Positions 1 to 11,418 of a DNA stretch of 64,000 bases are shown piece after piece (the stretch's first letter is position 1; every line of letters begins with the position of its first letter). Source of the DNA: Entonaema liquescens (Eukaryota > Ascomycota > Sordariomycetes > Xylariales > Xylariaceae); contig CADCSX010000005.1 in assembly GCA_902805475.1 (NCBI GenBank), positions 1,685,501-1,749,500 of the forward strand, in the 5' to 3' direction. The position numbers were made by a program, and so were the translations under genes. The notes beneath the pieces are model-generated. The model searched no databases. It was not told the origin of the DNA and saw only the letters and a list, made by a program, of their open reading frames with translations.

Positions 1-807
1 AGGCGTGGTATTGTTTGTTTCAGTCTCAACATTGAGGATACCGAGGCAGATTCGTATATCCGCCTCAGTGACTTTCTTTTTACCCCATGCGCGTGAGACG
101 TTCGGGCATAAAACTCGCATGTCCGCAGGGACGTTGGATCCATTATGTGCGTAGTGCAATGTCAACGTCCTTAGTAATGAAGAGTGTAGGTCGATGAGAG
201 CTAGGACCTCTTCGGGAAGTCCAGTTTTCGTGTCAAATTCGGTCTCATCAATATCAGGTTCAGTGATAGGTGTATGAACTGAGAAAGGAGTAGAACTGCG
301 CGATGGTGATGATTCTAGACGGAGTCTCTTGAGTAGCGCACCGGCGTTGATAGCCGACTCGTCCGAATCGGAAATGCTAGGGCTCCTTGCGCGTTTTTTG
401 AGTGTGGATTTAGGGCGTGCGAGCTCTAGGCGCGTAAGTTCAGGGACTACGGGTTCGGGATGAGCCTTTCTTGACGGACGGCCACGACCGCGTCTCGTAG
501 ATTGGGTTACGGCCTTCGGTTTTTTAATAGCAGGTGCTAATAACTTTCTCGGTCTCTCATCCGCTGAAGAGTCGTTCTCTTCGATGCTCTCAACTATCTT
601 TCTCTTTCGGGAAGCGGGCGTAAGTGCTTCAATATTCATATTCTTTTTTGGTGTAAGAGCGATCTCCTTCTTAACATCGGTACTGGTTACCGATTTCGAA
701 ACTCGGGCGAAACTGCATATGCTTGATGGTGCATTCTGTTTAGGAGTATCGACCTTGGGCTTTGCGGATGCCTTCCGGCGTTGCTGTTTGGCGGCAGGAC
801 TAGCCAT
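1..807 (-). CDS. CDT1: DNA replication licensing factor Cdt1, N-terminal 269 codons (cut by the window edge)
   Basis: Cdt1 loads the MCM2-7 helicase onto ORC/Cdc6-bound origins in the nucleus. The frame is open from an ATG at 807 to base 1, so the 3' part is missing. Residues 1-150 are basic and disordered, with an AT-hook-like RGRGRPSRK stretch near residue 108. Residues from about 198 match the fungal Cdt1 middle region (LPEEVLALIDLHSSLLRTLT, LHYAHNG, DMRVLCPNVSRAWGKKKVTE, DIRICLGIL). A degenerate PIP-box-like motif PSSICSFARVSK lies at residues 27-38: it keeps the I and F positions but has P where the canonical Q should be. No intron is seen in the visible part. Start choice: it is the first in-frame ATG, with CCACC just upstream (CCACCATGG). 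The identification rests on remembered fungal Cdt1 sequence patterns and is fairly secure. Confidence 0.82.
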   Translation of the reverse strand, partial: MASPAAKQQRRKASAKPKVDTPKQNAPSSICSFARVSKSVTSTDVKKEIALTPKKNMNIEALTPASRKRKIVESIEENDSSADERPRKLLAPAIKKPKAVTQSTRRGRGRPSRKAHPEPVVPELTRLELARPKSTLKKRARSPSISDSDESAINAGALLKRLRLESSPSRSSTPFSVHTPITEPDIDETEFDTKTGLPEEVLALIDLHSSLLRTLTLHYAHNGSNVPADMRVLCPNVSRAWGKKKVTEADIRICLGILNVETETNNTTP

Positions 808-1984
808 GGTGGAATAAACTCAATTGCAATCGTTTGCTGTCTTTCCAAGGAAGTGCAGATGTATAAAGAACGATGAACAATTATTCTTTTCTACGGCTTC
901 CTAAGATGAAAGTTGTGTGAATTGAGGAAAGGTTGAGCCTGGATTTGCAAATGCCAAAAATTTTGAAGAAAGAAAAGCATTATGCAATTGCCAATTACAG
1001 GTAGGAAGGATATTATGAGACAGGAGGCCGAACACGCCAAATCGCGACCCACATGATATCAATATCAAAAAGACGCGAAAATCCACACAGTAAGACGCGT
1101 CGCGCAGAAAACTTGAGGACCGCGTTAATAGGTGGATCTGGGTTACCCCAATTAGGAAATGACGCTAATGATGCCAAGATTTTTGAGAACACCACACCCA
1201 ATCCTTGAAATTTCATAGCCGAGGAAAAAAAGGAAATTTACTATTAGGTACTTCTAATTCTTGTTTGTTTTTGGAGAACATCTGTATTAGTGCTGTCTAC
1301 ACAAGTTCGACGTAGCACCCCTAAGGGGGTGTTACGTCGAACTTGTGTAGACAGCACTAATATATATTATTCTCCAAGCGTACAAGCAAACCTTTTGGGG
1401 TCTAAAGTTCGGCAGTCCGTATCGATCTCGCTCATAGTTGCCTAACCCAGTCACATAATTCTTTCGTTTATATTAGTAACATCTCGAATTAGTTACGGAG
1501 ACTAAACTTCCGACTACTTAGGTTATCTCCCTAGCTACAATCTCATTAACTCCTGACTCATAGCCGGAGACCATTACTTGAATTGTACCAAAGTGATGTC
1601 AATTATCGTACCGACTTGGTGTTCTCCCTTGTTAGGGAAAGGCCAAACCAGACCAAGATTGGAGCTGGTGATATGTCGCTAGTGAACGAAAGTGTGTTGA
1701 ATCGATCCCGGACTGATGTGTCGGGCCATCTCAACCACAGGAATGCAGCCATGAAATCCAGCTATCCCCTTCCCTTCCCTTTTGAAAGCACACGCCATGC
1801 CCCGACTTTTGTGTAGACCGATTATCTTGCATCCCTTGTGCCCTTACTATTTCACATCCGTAAACTCCCAAATGACAGACCAGGAACCCCGCTACCCATA
1901 CAGACACATGAAAGAGAGACCTCTTGGCGATGATGAGCATCTCTTATGTAGGCAGTGCGGTAACAACCGCGCCTAAGATGCCAA
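808..1984. other. Spacer between CDT1 and the small gene at 1985
   Basis: No credible coding frame is seen. It holds the CDT1 promoter side (about 808-1100) and the palindrome described separately. The remaining short frames have no family resemblance and overlap on both strands. Confidence 0.6.
1271..1377. repeat. Near-perfect palindrome / fold-back element
   Basis: Two 36-base arms, 1286-1321 and 1326-1361, are reverse complements with a single G/T mismatch (1315/1332) around a 4-base loop TAAG. Outside them an 8-bp inverted pair, TTGGAGAA (1271-1278) and TTCTCCAA (1370-1377), extends the symmetry after 7 to 8 unmatched bases. The structure would extrude as a cruciform or fold into an RNA hairpin. 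It resembles two abutting transposon terminal repeats or a miniature fold-back element. No second copy was noticed in the window. Confidence 0.85.
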
Positions 1985-2218
1985 TCATTGACGTAGAGTA
2001 CGTTGCCAATGATCCGGATGGAAGCTGACGGGGCTAGGTGGAGGAGGCGCCGGCACATCCCAATCTCGCTCTTGGATAGAGCGGATAGGAGTCACTCGCT
2101 TACTTTCCTTAGAAGCAAGGGTGGCATTTAGGCTGGCGAACAAGTCTGTAGAAGAGTTGAGACGGATGTTCTTACGCGGCGGCGTAACCGGGATGGGTGC
2201 GGCGATTTGGCCAGGCAT
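1985..2218 (-). CDS. Small hypothetical protein (77 aa) with a 5'UTR intron
   Basis: The frame starts at an ATG at 2218 (MPGQIAAPIPVTPPRKN...) and ends in TGA at 1985-1987. Upstream on the same strand a convincing intron, 2230-2289 (60 bp), has GTAAGT donor, a CTGAC branch site and CTTAG acceptor. It ends 11 bases before the ATG, a common arrangement in fungal genes and the main reason to believe this is a real gene. The protein is Pro/Ser-rich, with VTPPRKNIRLNSS near the start, a PAPPPPSP stretch, and a charged C-terminus (HPDHWQRTLRQ). No signal peptide, membrane segment or known domain is seen. I do not recognise the family. The region 2290-2520 would be its leader and promoter. Confidence 0.5.
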   Translation of the reverse strand: MPGQIAAPIPVTPPRKNIRLNSSTDLFASLNATLASKESKRVTPIRSIQERDWDVPAPPPPSPVSFHPDHWQRTLRQ

Positions 2219-2289
2219 CTTGAAATATTCTAAGATAGCAGTCAGCATCTGTCAGGTTAGGGGTATAATTATAGCTTGATGTGACTTAC

Positions 2290-5200
2290 GTTTTGGTATT
2301 TGGATGCAGTAAACACAACGAGGCGACGAATAGTTCACTTCGAGAGTGATATGGTTATATACTCGAAGTATCTGGCAAGTTTGTTGTAGATGTATGTTGA
2401 GATTTTGATATTGTGTGGTAGTGGTAGTGGGAGTGGGAGTGGGAGATGTGGCAGAGTGGCGTCGAAGAGAAAAAGTTGTTGAGAAATAAAGTTTGGCGGA
2501 AGATGGATGCAAGTTTAAAGTAACCGGGTTGGAAGGTAGGACAAGTTGAATGGATATAAAAGTAGAGAAGGCGCGAGGGCAGAAGGCTTGCGAATTAAGG
2601 AGTTATAAAGTAACAAAAGGCAACGGAAAGAGCGGTGGATATGCGTGTGTAAGTGACACACCCACAAACCAATAATAAGACTTGTTCCTGATTGCGGCGG
2701 CCACCCCACGCGAGAGATAGGGGGTAGGAGTCTTAGCAAAGCTGATGCCGAGGGGATGAATGGACGGCTGATAATAATTTGAATATTGTTGGCGCAATAC
2801 CGTTAAAGACGTCAGATCCCGAAGCTAAATTGGCGGCCGGTGGATGTGAACTCCTCGGTTAGGCAAGTGGATAGACGTCGGCAGGTTGAAGAATGAGGAG
2901 CGGAAAGCTGGGCAGATGGAGAAGATGGAGAAGATGGAGAAGATTCGTATGGGGATTATATGAGACAGTACGGGTAGATTGGATGTCGCACTCGGCGTAT
3001 AACTACCAAGGCGAAGGTAATTCAACGTTGATGTGAAATATATTGATGTAGGAGAAGGCTACGTTATGGTCGTTATGGGTTGTTATTGTCGTTGGGAAAA
3101 GGTCGCAAGCAGTTGCAGATGGTTGCAGGTTAGTCGGCAGGTATTTATTAAAAGCCACAAGAACCTCTGAACCTGAGACGAGACAAAAGGAGAAGTGATT
3201 AATGATTTCCCCGGCAATCCAAATGGGCAAATGGGTATGATTAATCTAATAAATTGAGACCTGGGGAAAGAGGGAAGAGAAAGGTACTGGACATAACACA
3301 CACACACACACATACACACATACACACACGGGCATACATTGATTGTATTGTACTTTGATACATCCCTATAATAATATCTAGATGTACCTATTAACCTTAG
3401 ATACCTTAGGTACCTACATAAAAATACATCTTAAAGCACAGTAGGCATAACGCGCGCACGCACACACATTCACATCCACAAACAAGTTGTGGTCATATTC
3501 TGACCCCAGATTTAATCATTCCGGGGACCCGTCACCCAAGCACCGTTCGACGTCCGTTGATACATTGCAGTGAGATGTCTTAGGACAAGACGACACTATG
3601 CACGAAGGGACTTACCTATTTTAGTAGTGTACGTACCAGATACGACAAAAAGTATGGGGAAATAGGACAGGGGTTACCAGATCCTCAAGCAAGACATGTA
3701 GAAAGTTGTAGAAGTACCTATCCACAATCCACATCTACATCAAGCAGCATCATATGTTTTTGGACGCCTCTTTCTCATAGGCATTTATTATAACTACTAT
3801 GTGCATAACGGAATGAGTTGGCACGCCATCGATCCAAGCTAGGAAAGCTAGGCAACCTCGGTAGGAATGATGAAGTGGGTGGTATCGTGGTGATATTGTA
3901 GCCTAAGCCTTACGTTTCCTAAGAATTCAAGACTTTCGGGTAAGATCGTGTATATTTTTGCACCTGTGCTCTCTACCTTACGTGGCAACGAGTCATAGTA
4001 AGACTCCTACGCCGGTTAATTTTTTTTTTTTTTTTTTTTACTAATGTAAGCCCTCTTCTCCGAGTATCGTAAGAGTTAAATCCGTACTTACACGTAGCGC
4101 ACCAAACGAGCCTCGAGTCAACAGTTGGTTGGTACCCGGCTACCAAATGTAGGTACATGATCCATCAGGATCGATTCGGAGAGAGATTTCATGGCGTCTA
4201 TCTAATAAAAGGTTAAGGACCTTGCGGATGACGGATCTGGGGGGCCGTTACGTGCTAACACCCCTTTGGGCGCTACACACCGAAGCTTCGGAATATGGCA
4301 TCCCCAGGCGCCCCCATGCAATCCAAGATATAATTTAACAAGTCGTCCAGGGCTGAAACGAAGAGAAGGAAAAGGAATAAGTGCCGCCAGTTGTCCATTA
4401 TGTACACGTGTACGTAAGGAGTAATGAATAATTCATCCCCGAGAATACCTAGTCTTCATTCTTCTTCATTCGAGCACATCGAAATTCAACAGTGCGCCGT
4501 AATAGGCAAATAACCCGCAGGCGCTTCAAGTCACGTTTTCGGTCACTCTCAAGGTGTCGTATGCTTCGATGCCCTGCTAAGAATGTGTTATGAATAAAAT
4601 GAGGTTGAGACGGGTATGAAAAAAACCCCCAAGTAAGGTATGAAATCGGAGATCAATATCGAATATTCCAGCCGAGTAAACATTTATAATAATGAGTAAT
4701 ATCGTATGAGCCCTCGTATCCATCGGTGTGTTTTTGTGCGAGTGTGTGGTTGGACAAACAAAAATCCCAAATCCTCAGCTTGCCTACGGAGAGAGAGAGA
4801 GCTTAGGAACTTCCATAGGAAAAGTTGTCCTTCGTAACTGTGCAGGTTATGTACCAGCCGGATATGTGTACAACGTAGATTTGTGCGAAATGACACTTAA
4901 CTAACCAATCTGGAACCCAAACAGACCGAAGTTTGGGGGTTGCTGGGAAATTTGCTTCGCGCCTCACATTGATGAAGGGCTCGTAAGAATTTATTTGCGG
5001 AGCGCATGTCCTAAGACTGGAAATGATTGGACTGTTCCGTCTTCCCCGGGCTTCTCGGGCTGCCTATGCTGCCTATGCAGGTGCTTAAATCGAGTGGATA
5101 GGTGGAGTTCGTTGTGGGGTAGAAGAATTCAGGCGGTGGAATGGAAGCTTGAAAGAAGGGACTTACCCATAAGCCCAAGCAAGCTTGCGACGCTTCCCAA

Positions 5201-7478
5201 TCTCTTAATTTCTTTCCCTCTCTGCCTCTGTAAAAACTTTTGGGAGGGTATGTACGAGGTACATCGATACATAACCTAAGCCATGTGGGAGTCAAGGGCC
5301 TATCAATGGTACGAAATGGGGCTAATAAAGCGGGCTCTAAACTAAAGTGGATATCCCCAGCTTTGTCCCGCGCTGGTCAAAATGCAAGCACAACTGCCAT
5401 TTCCACTCCACTCTTCTCCTTTCTGTCTCCCGCTGTCCCGTCCGCCCTATTGATGGATTCTTCCTCTTAATCAGGACTTGTCGCTCTCCGTACCCCCTCA
5501 AAGTTCCTTCAAGTCCAGTTAACGTTACCTACTAACCTACCTAACCCAGGCTGGGCGTCGATCATTGATCTACGTTCTCGCGTCCTCCCCGCGGATAACC
5601 TACTTTAGGATATTGAAGTAGCCATAGCCATATCAGTTTACACTTCCTGCTGTTGCATTGAGCAAGATTAATCAAAACATTTTACGAGATGAAAAAAGGA
5701 AGCCTCTTAAACCGCCACGGAGAATCGCCGGCATACGGTTGAGAAATTCGGATAGATACACAACAACGAATAGTAAGCTCGGTTATTACCCTGTTCTCCT
5801 GTCCGAGCCCTGCCTTCAGAGCCAACGATTCCTTTTGCGAAAAAATCTTCTCATCCAGCAAAAGGGCCATTGCAGCGCCCAGACGGGCCGCCCATTTCTA
5901 CCAAATTATCCTGTTTGTTGCCAGTCAATATTTCTAACGTTAGGCTATCCCTATCCCTAAACCTGAAATCCTGAAAGCTTACTAGGTTAATTAGTACAGG
6001 TAAGTACCTAAACTTATGTAAGTTGGATAGTCTCACAAATCACACAAATAAATCACAGCGCCTGGTTGCTAGCCCGCAGATGCACCACCCACCTGCACTA
6101 ATATGGGGATGCTGGCTATCTATGTCTCATTATTTGCTTTCAAGTGTCAGGCGTATTTTGGTCTTCACTGAACATACCAGAAATACAGGTTTTTATTATT
6201 AGCTCGCGACCCCCGCGTTTATAGTCTTGGGTTAGACGCCATTACGGACCAATACATCATCCGCAATCTGACAAAGCTTACGGGGGGCTTCCTTGACTCA
6301 TAGAAGTTCCCCTTTTTTATCTACAGGTTGCTCATAAGGTGTATCCCCGTCTGTGAGAACGACGGGTTTAATGCCCTAATCACGCCGGACTTTGATGAGA
6401 CAGTATCTCATTCGTCTTTCCACCCGACACTATCACATCCATCGATGATTGCTTATTGGGAATGGCAACTTTCAATGGTGATGAATGCTATAAAGCTGCA
6501 TATCTTAATTTGAACAGCCCGCCACAGAAGTGAGTTACGGAGTAACAATACGCATCTAAGCAAGTTACAGTACAGATCCTATAGGAGTTGTGTATCCACG
6601 TCATTGCGAACAAAATGCTACCAATTCTTTCTCGACCCGAAACTTGCATCCGTGCAAGACTCGTCTCCGAGGTGTTTGCTTTCTTCATTGGCTGTTACTG
6701 AAACGGAGTTGCGGTGAGTTGTCTGAGGCTGTAAAGTTGTGCCTCCTATTTGGTGGAAATCCGTTAGCAACACATCTTAACTTGTCCTGTGGCGACGTAG
6801 CGAGCTGCCCGGCTGGAACTAGCCAAGTCAATCTAACATTTGAAATTCTACATTTCCTGCGGGCGTGCTTTTTATATGGCCTTTTCCGGCATACCGTACG
6901 CTCGATGTTAATAGGCGTTTATATGGCAGCACATACTCAAGGCAGCCAAGTAACCGAGTTACAAAGCCGCATTAGGTCCTTGCACATCGGTGAGGCTTCG
7001 CTCTGAGCCGGACTATAGTAATTACTTGGCATATGCACGTCACGATCGATGAAGTTATTAAGCATGCTGTCCAATAACATCGTGCAGTATTGTCCGAGTA
7101 AAATAATAGCACCAGAATTCAGCCCGGGATCACAATCCCTCTTATTGCAATATGGGGTACGACTCAGCTGCAATACAAGCGTGGGCTTCAGACACGCAGA
7201 AAGTAAAGTATTCTTATGGACGTATGTCTCGTCCTAAAAACCTCCTGTATTCATCGGAGAATATCCCACCCCAGAAGACCGGGTGGTTATCCGGCCAGCT
7301 TAGTGTAGGCGAGCTTTCTTGGCAGACAACGGAGGTAGTCCAGGCGGAGTATTACAAGATTCCATGCAAGGCCAGCATCATGCCGGACAATTGTGCATAT
7401 GTGCATACCTAATCGACCGTACTATCCGACGAAGGGGATAATTGCCCCTTGCCAATCAATCCCAGATCTTCAACATGT
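2290..7478. other. Gene-poor 5.2-kb spacer with simple repeats
   Basis: No supported gene is seen. Contents: promoter side of the small gene (2290-2800); an imperfect (GGAGAAGAT)n run near 2917-2945; a (CA)n microsatellite with CATA interruptions at about 3297-3330; a 20-base T tract at 4020-4039; a short GAGA run near 4790. Many short frames on both strands (for example 6590-7006 and 7152-7412) have no recognisable motifs and look like chance or decayed sequence. Confidence 0.55.
3297..3330. repeat. (CA)n microsatellite
   Basis: An almost uninterrupted CA dinucleotide run, broken by two CATA units. Confidence 0.9.
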
Positions 7479-9330
7479 TCACTTGCTGAATAGTTTCCGT
7501 TCCGCGAACCGAGCCGGGACATAGACAACAAGAGTTAAAAAGAGACAAAGCTCGTTTCCGATATCCCCACCAGATTCACCGATCATTTTAGCAATAACGC
7601 CAGTATACCAAGTTGTAGCCATCCCCAAAACAGCTAATGGCTAGAGTTAGTAACCAGTTGCTATCGAACAGAGTAAGCTTCACAACTTACCTCCAACTAC
7701 TCCACATGCAAAAGCAAGACCCCCGGCATATCCAACAGGTAGCATACTTGGTTTGTTCCAATTGTCCAAGTTGTAGTTCTCGAATGAGCCGCGGCGAAAT
7801 AAATAGTGTTCGGTAAACAAGCAGACAAAGACAGCGGTTGCATAGTAACCCAATAAACTAAGGAAATCCTGTAAGAAGACCAGAAGCCGATCGCTGCCAG
7901 CGAGGCCTAAAGCGATGACTGCAGCAAAACAGATTATCTCCCATACGAACCTCGGCACCGCGGCCAGGCTATGAGAAGCTTGTTGGATCGAAAGGCCTGC
8001 ACTGTACATTGATCCACAATTCAAACCGACAGATGCAAACATCAATAGGAAAAGGATCGCTTTTGCCAGTCCGTAAGGTTGGATCATGGTTTGAATCAAG
8101 AACCCAACACCAACTTCATATTGTTCGTTCCATTGTTGATTATTATGCAAGGCTGACGCGGCAATAGCCCCAGCTATAGCACTTAGAACGGTAGAAAGGA
8201 CTAATATAGGTTAGTCACGGTATATACGTATGTGTTAGCTTAAGAGGTTCAGTAATCAAACTTACAGAGGCCACAAAACGTCAGCAGGAATATCGTCCTC
8301 TTCGCGATGGTCGCTGGATATTCAACGTAGAAGTCTGATACATAACCTGTTACGGCATTAACAAAAGGATAGCCTACTACAACCAAGATGGACATTAAAC
8401 TCGCCCGCACAGCAAGCGCTGGATCCGTACATTACACTGAAGTACGTTAATACCGCCGCCCCGATGTTCGAAGTTCCCTGGGCAGATGGTGGAGCGCTGA
8501 GATCGGAAAATTTCCCGATTTCTCCTAGGATGATCAAGAAGATAGCAAGGAATACAAGCCAAGCGTACTTCTCGAATGTATATACCGCTTTCAAACCAAA
8601 GAATGAGAATACCAAGCTCATTAGGCTGACTACAATGACGCCGAGTTGGGAACCAACCTTCCCATCCGAAAATGCGGAGAGAGCTTGCCCTCCTGTGATG
8701 GAGCCGGAGGCACACCAACCAATCTCTTGGATAACATTAAGTATCGCGATGACTTTAGATGGGTACCAACCGAGAGAGTAACGGCAGATCGAGACTTGGC
8801 GGAGACCTGTGGGTGGGCCCATCGTTGCACACCAGCTCTACCGATCGTTAGAAACAGTCGAGTCCGTCACGGAGAAGAAGATACTCACTGTTACTACACC
8901 ACCCGCGACCGAGCCAAAGACGATGACTAAGATGCTTTGCCGGAGATCTAACCCCAGCTCCCATCCTAGGAAGCCGCTTGCGAAACTGCCCAGATTCATG
9001 CAACCGCCTATCCAGAAGCTTACTATAGCCTAGAATCCTGTCAGCTTCCCAACACAGTCCTCTGTCAAACCCATGGAGCCTTCCAGACCGGAAGATACTA
9101 ACCAATTGGCCCGACCACCGAGTATAGAATGGGCTCCTATTGTCGGGTAGTTTGCGTTCGATGCTATGTGATTCCACTCCGAGTTTACGATCCAGTGCCT
9201 CTTCATAGCCTCGTAACCTAGCCAGGAAGCCTGTCTTCTTTATGGGCGCCGGTGTCTCTTCGCTGGAGGCGTCGACATCGATCCCGACCAAATGTGGCAC
9301 ATTCTTCTCTTCGTCCGTGATACGAGCCAT
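7479..9330 (-). CDS. NCS1-family purine-cytosine permease (FCY2 type), six exons, 513 aa
   Basis: A proton symporter for purines/cytosine or related nucleobases, predicted in the plasma membrane with about 12 TM helices. Exons (minus strand): 9103-9330, 8889-9029, 8411-8837, 8266-8346, 7691-8200, 7479-7633. Introns are 73, 51, 64, 65 and 57 bp, all GT-AG; the third has a weak GTGCGG donor. The joined frame is continuous and gives 513 residues, the usual family length. Family marks are a hydrophilic N-terminus, WSGQL-AIVSFW into TM1, GCMNLGSFASGFLGWELGL, PPTGLRQVSICRYSLGWY, LNVIQEIGW, ITGGQALSAFS, YVSDFYVEYP and FLQDFLSLLGYYATAVFVC. Nothing is missing, so it looks functional. The precise substrate cannot be read from sequence; an allantoin or uracil-type NCS1 member is less likely because the FCY2-like fungal spacing fits better. 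The start ATG is the first in frame. Confidence 0.9.
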
Positions 9331-11418
9331 ATTTAGCGTGCTAAGGGTATACTGCTAGGTCGGTTTGCAGAGGAGAAAGGGGCTAAGTCGGCATTTCAGG
9401 TTCACTCGAATGTGGGCTGCCAAAAGTACAAATAGGCCAACCTCGAAGCACTATTAAATGCGGCATCCCATCCCTTCAGCACGTCAATCACATATGTCAT
9501 GGATAAGCGGCGAGACATTGTGGTGGACATAGTAGCACGAGGTGTGATAGATCTAGGTACAGCTAGAGTTCAGTCCCTGTCTGAGTGGCGAGCTGCAGCT
9601 CCGGCGAGACGGGTGCGCACCTCGGAGCATGAAAAAGCATATATCGATATCAAGACCACCTATACCAGCACAGTCTACTCCCGAGACATGATATGATAAT
9701 CCATTTGATCACCGCTGCGACTGCAGTCATCATTGATAAAGCATCTGTCCCACCAGTAACAGGCAAAGGCAAGCACATATAGGGGTTACGTCCTACAAGC
9801 TTGGCTTTTTTTCTTCGCACGAGCACTCGACTCAACTCGGAGCTAACGTATGTACGTCTTGGAGCTGATGTGTACGACCCTATTCAAGAAATATACATCG
9901 GCGGTTGGCTGTGAGGAATGGAAAGGTTTCTCGTTGAGACATTGGCGGGGAGCCCGACCACTCTCAGGCGTCGATACTAGAGCCATGCGGCACTAGTTCC
10001 CGCTGCTATTCGAGAAGCGCGAAATAGGTTGGTTGCACAAGAGGCTATATTCTTTTCTAGGCCTGGTTTCGCTCAAGGCGGTATCTCGGCTGGCGCCGCG
10101 GACGCCAGGGTACACAGCAGTTCTACAGCGCAAAGGGGTTACACGGAATCAGACACTTGCACAACTATATAGCCCTCTGCATCGACCTGTGGGGTACCTA
10201 CATATGTGCGTAAGCTTGGTCCCGGAGCTAGGGAAAGGCGAAAAAATGGAGTTTCTATGAAAAACTGGTTTTGCTCAGTGTCTGGGCCTATCGCGAATTT
10301 AATGCTGAGTATCTCTTGGACACGACTAGACCCTCCGAAAGTTTCCTTCGAAAACAGATAGCAAGGTAGCCAGTTAGGTAAATAATAGGTGGTAAATGGT
10401 ACCCGTCATTCACTTGGCAGATAATGCTGTGAGACACAATGGTCAATGAGAATTGGAGGTAGAGGATGTCTGGACGCATGTCTGACGTCTTGGCACTGGA
10501 CACTGGACACTGGACACTGGATGGATGAAGGTTTCCCTTTGTCAGGGCAAGGTGGTTGACTGTTCGAGACACATCAATATAACACTTGCTCTCAAATCCG
10601 ATACTGCAGAATAATCCCGCCAAGTACATGTAACTGTTATTAACACAGCAATTCATATCTAGGCAGCCCAAGATAGGCCAATCTCGAAGCTATTTCAATG
10701 CGTAGGTACCTAATAACAGTAAAATTACAGGCGAGTTTGCTCCTTGACCAATCAAAATTCAGCTTATGACTTTGACTTACTCTTAAAGGAAAGCCCCTCA
10801 TTGCTTGAGCCAATGACGCCACAGTGAATCTCACACTCACATGGAGTGTGTGGCGTAAGAGGTATTTGAGAGTTGACGATGCATCTTTTCTGGGCTAGAT
10901 CAATAATAGTTCCGATTATTCTTACCTCCATGTGTGATCAATATAGCAAGAATATTCTGCAAGTTTGGATAGGTTATTTCCGATCTAAGGGATTATGTAA
11001 CTACCTACCAAACAGGTACAAAGTTTCGCATATGGTGCGTCTAAAGTAACCGCATTGATATTGAAGTTTGGTAAGCTTTGCCTTCCATTAATGAGATCGA
11101 AATTCATATGCATTTCTTTAGGTATTTGAGATACATTCCCGCTAACTGCATGTATTCAAGTAGCACTTACACACTTCCATGCCTACCTCTACGTGTATCG
11201 TGCCTTACGTACCTTTTACGTACCTTAGATGGAGAAGGCAGTCGCATCTAACGATGAAAAGTGCGCAGAATATGTTGGGGGTAACAGCAAGGCTCTCGTG
11301 CCTACCTTGGTAGGATATGCTACTGGCAAAGTAAGATGTCGCATGCCCATCTTACTTTACGTTTCTCGATTGTTGATACAACTACCAACATACGGCTTCG
11401 ATACATTAGCAATTCATC
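9331..11418. other. Spacer between divergent permease and 2EXR gene
   Basis: It carries both promoters. A short direct repeat of ACACTGG units (three copies near 10497-10520) is present. No coding frame with family resemblance is seen. Confidence 0.55.

Noticed and set aside
3297..3330. CRISPR-like or telomere-like repeat
   Set aside because: Plain CA microsatellite, with no spacers and no TTAGGG units; the organism is eukaryotic.
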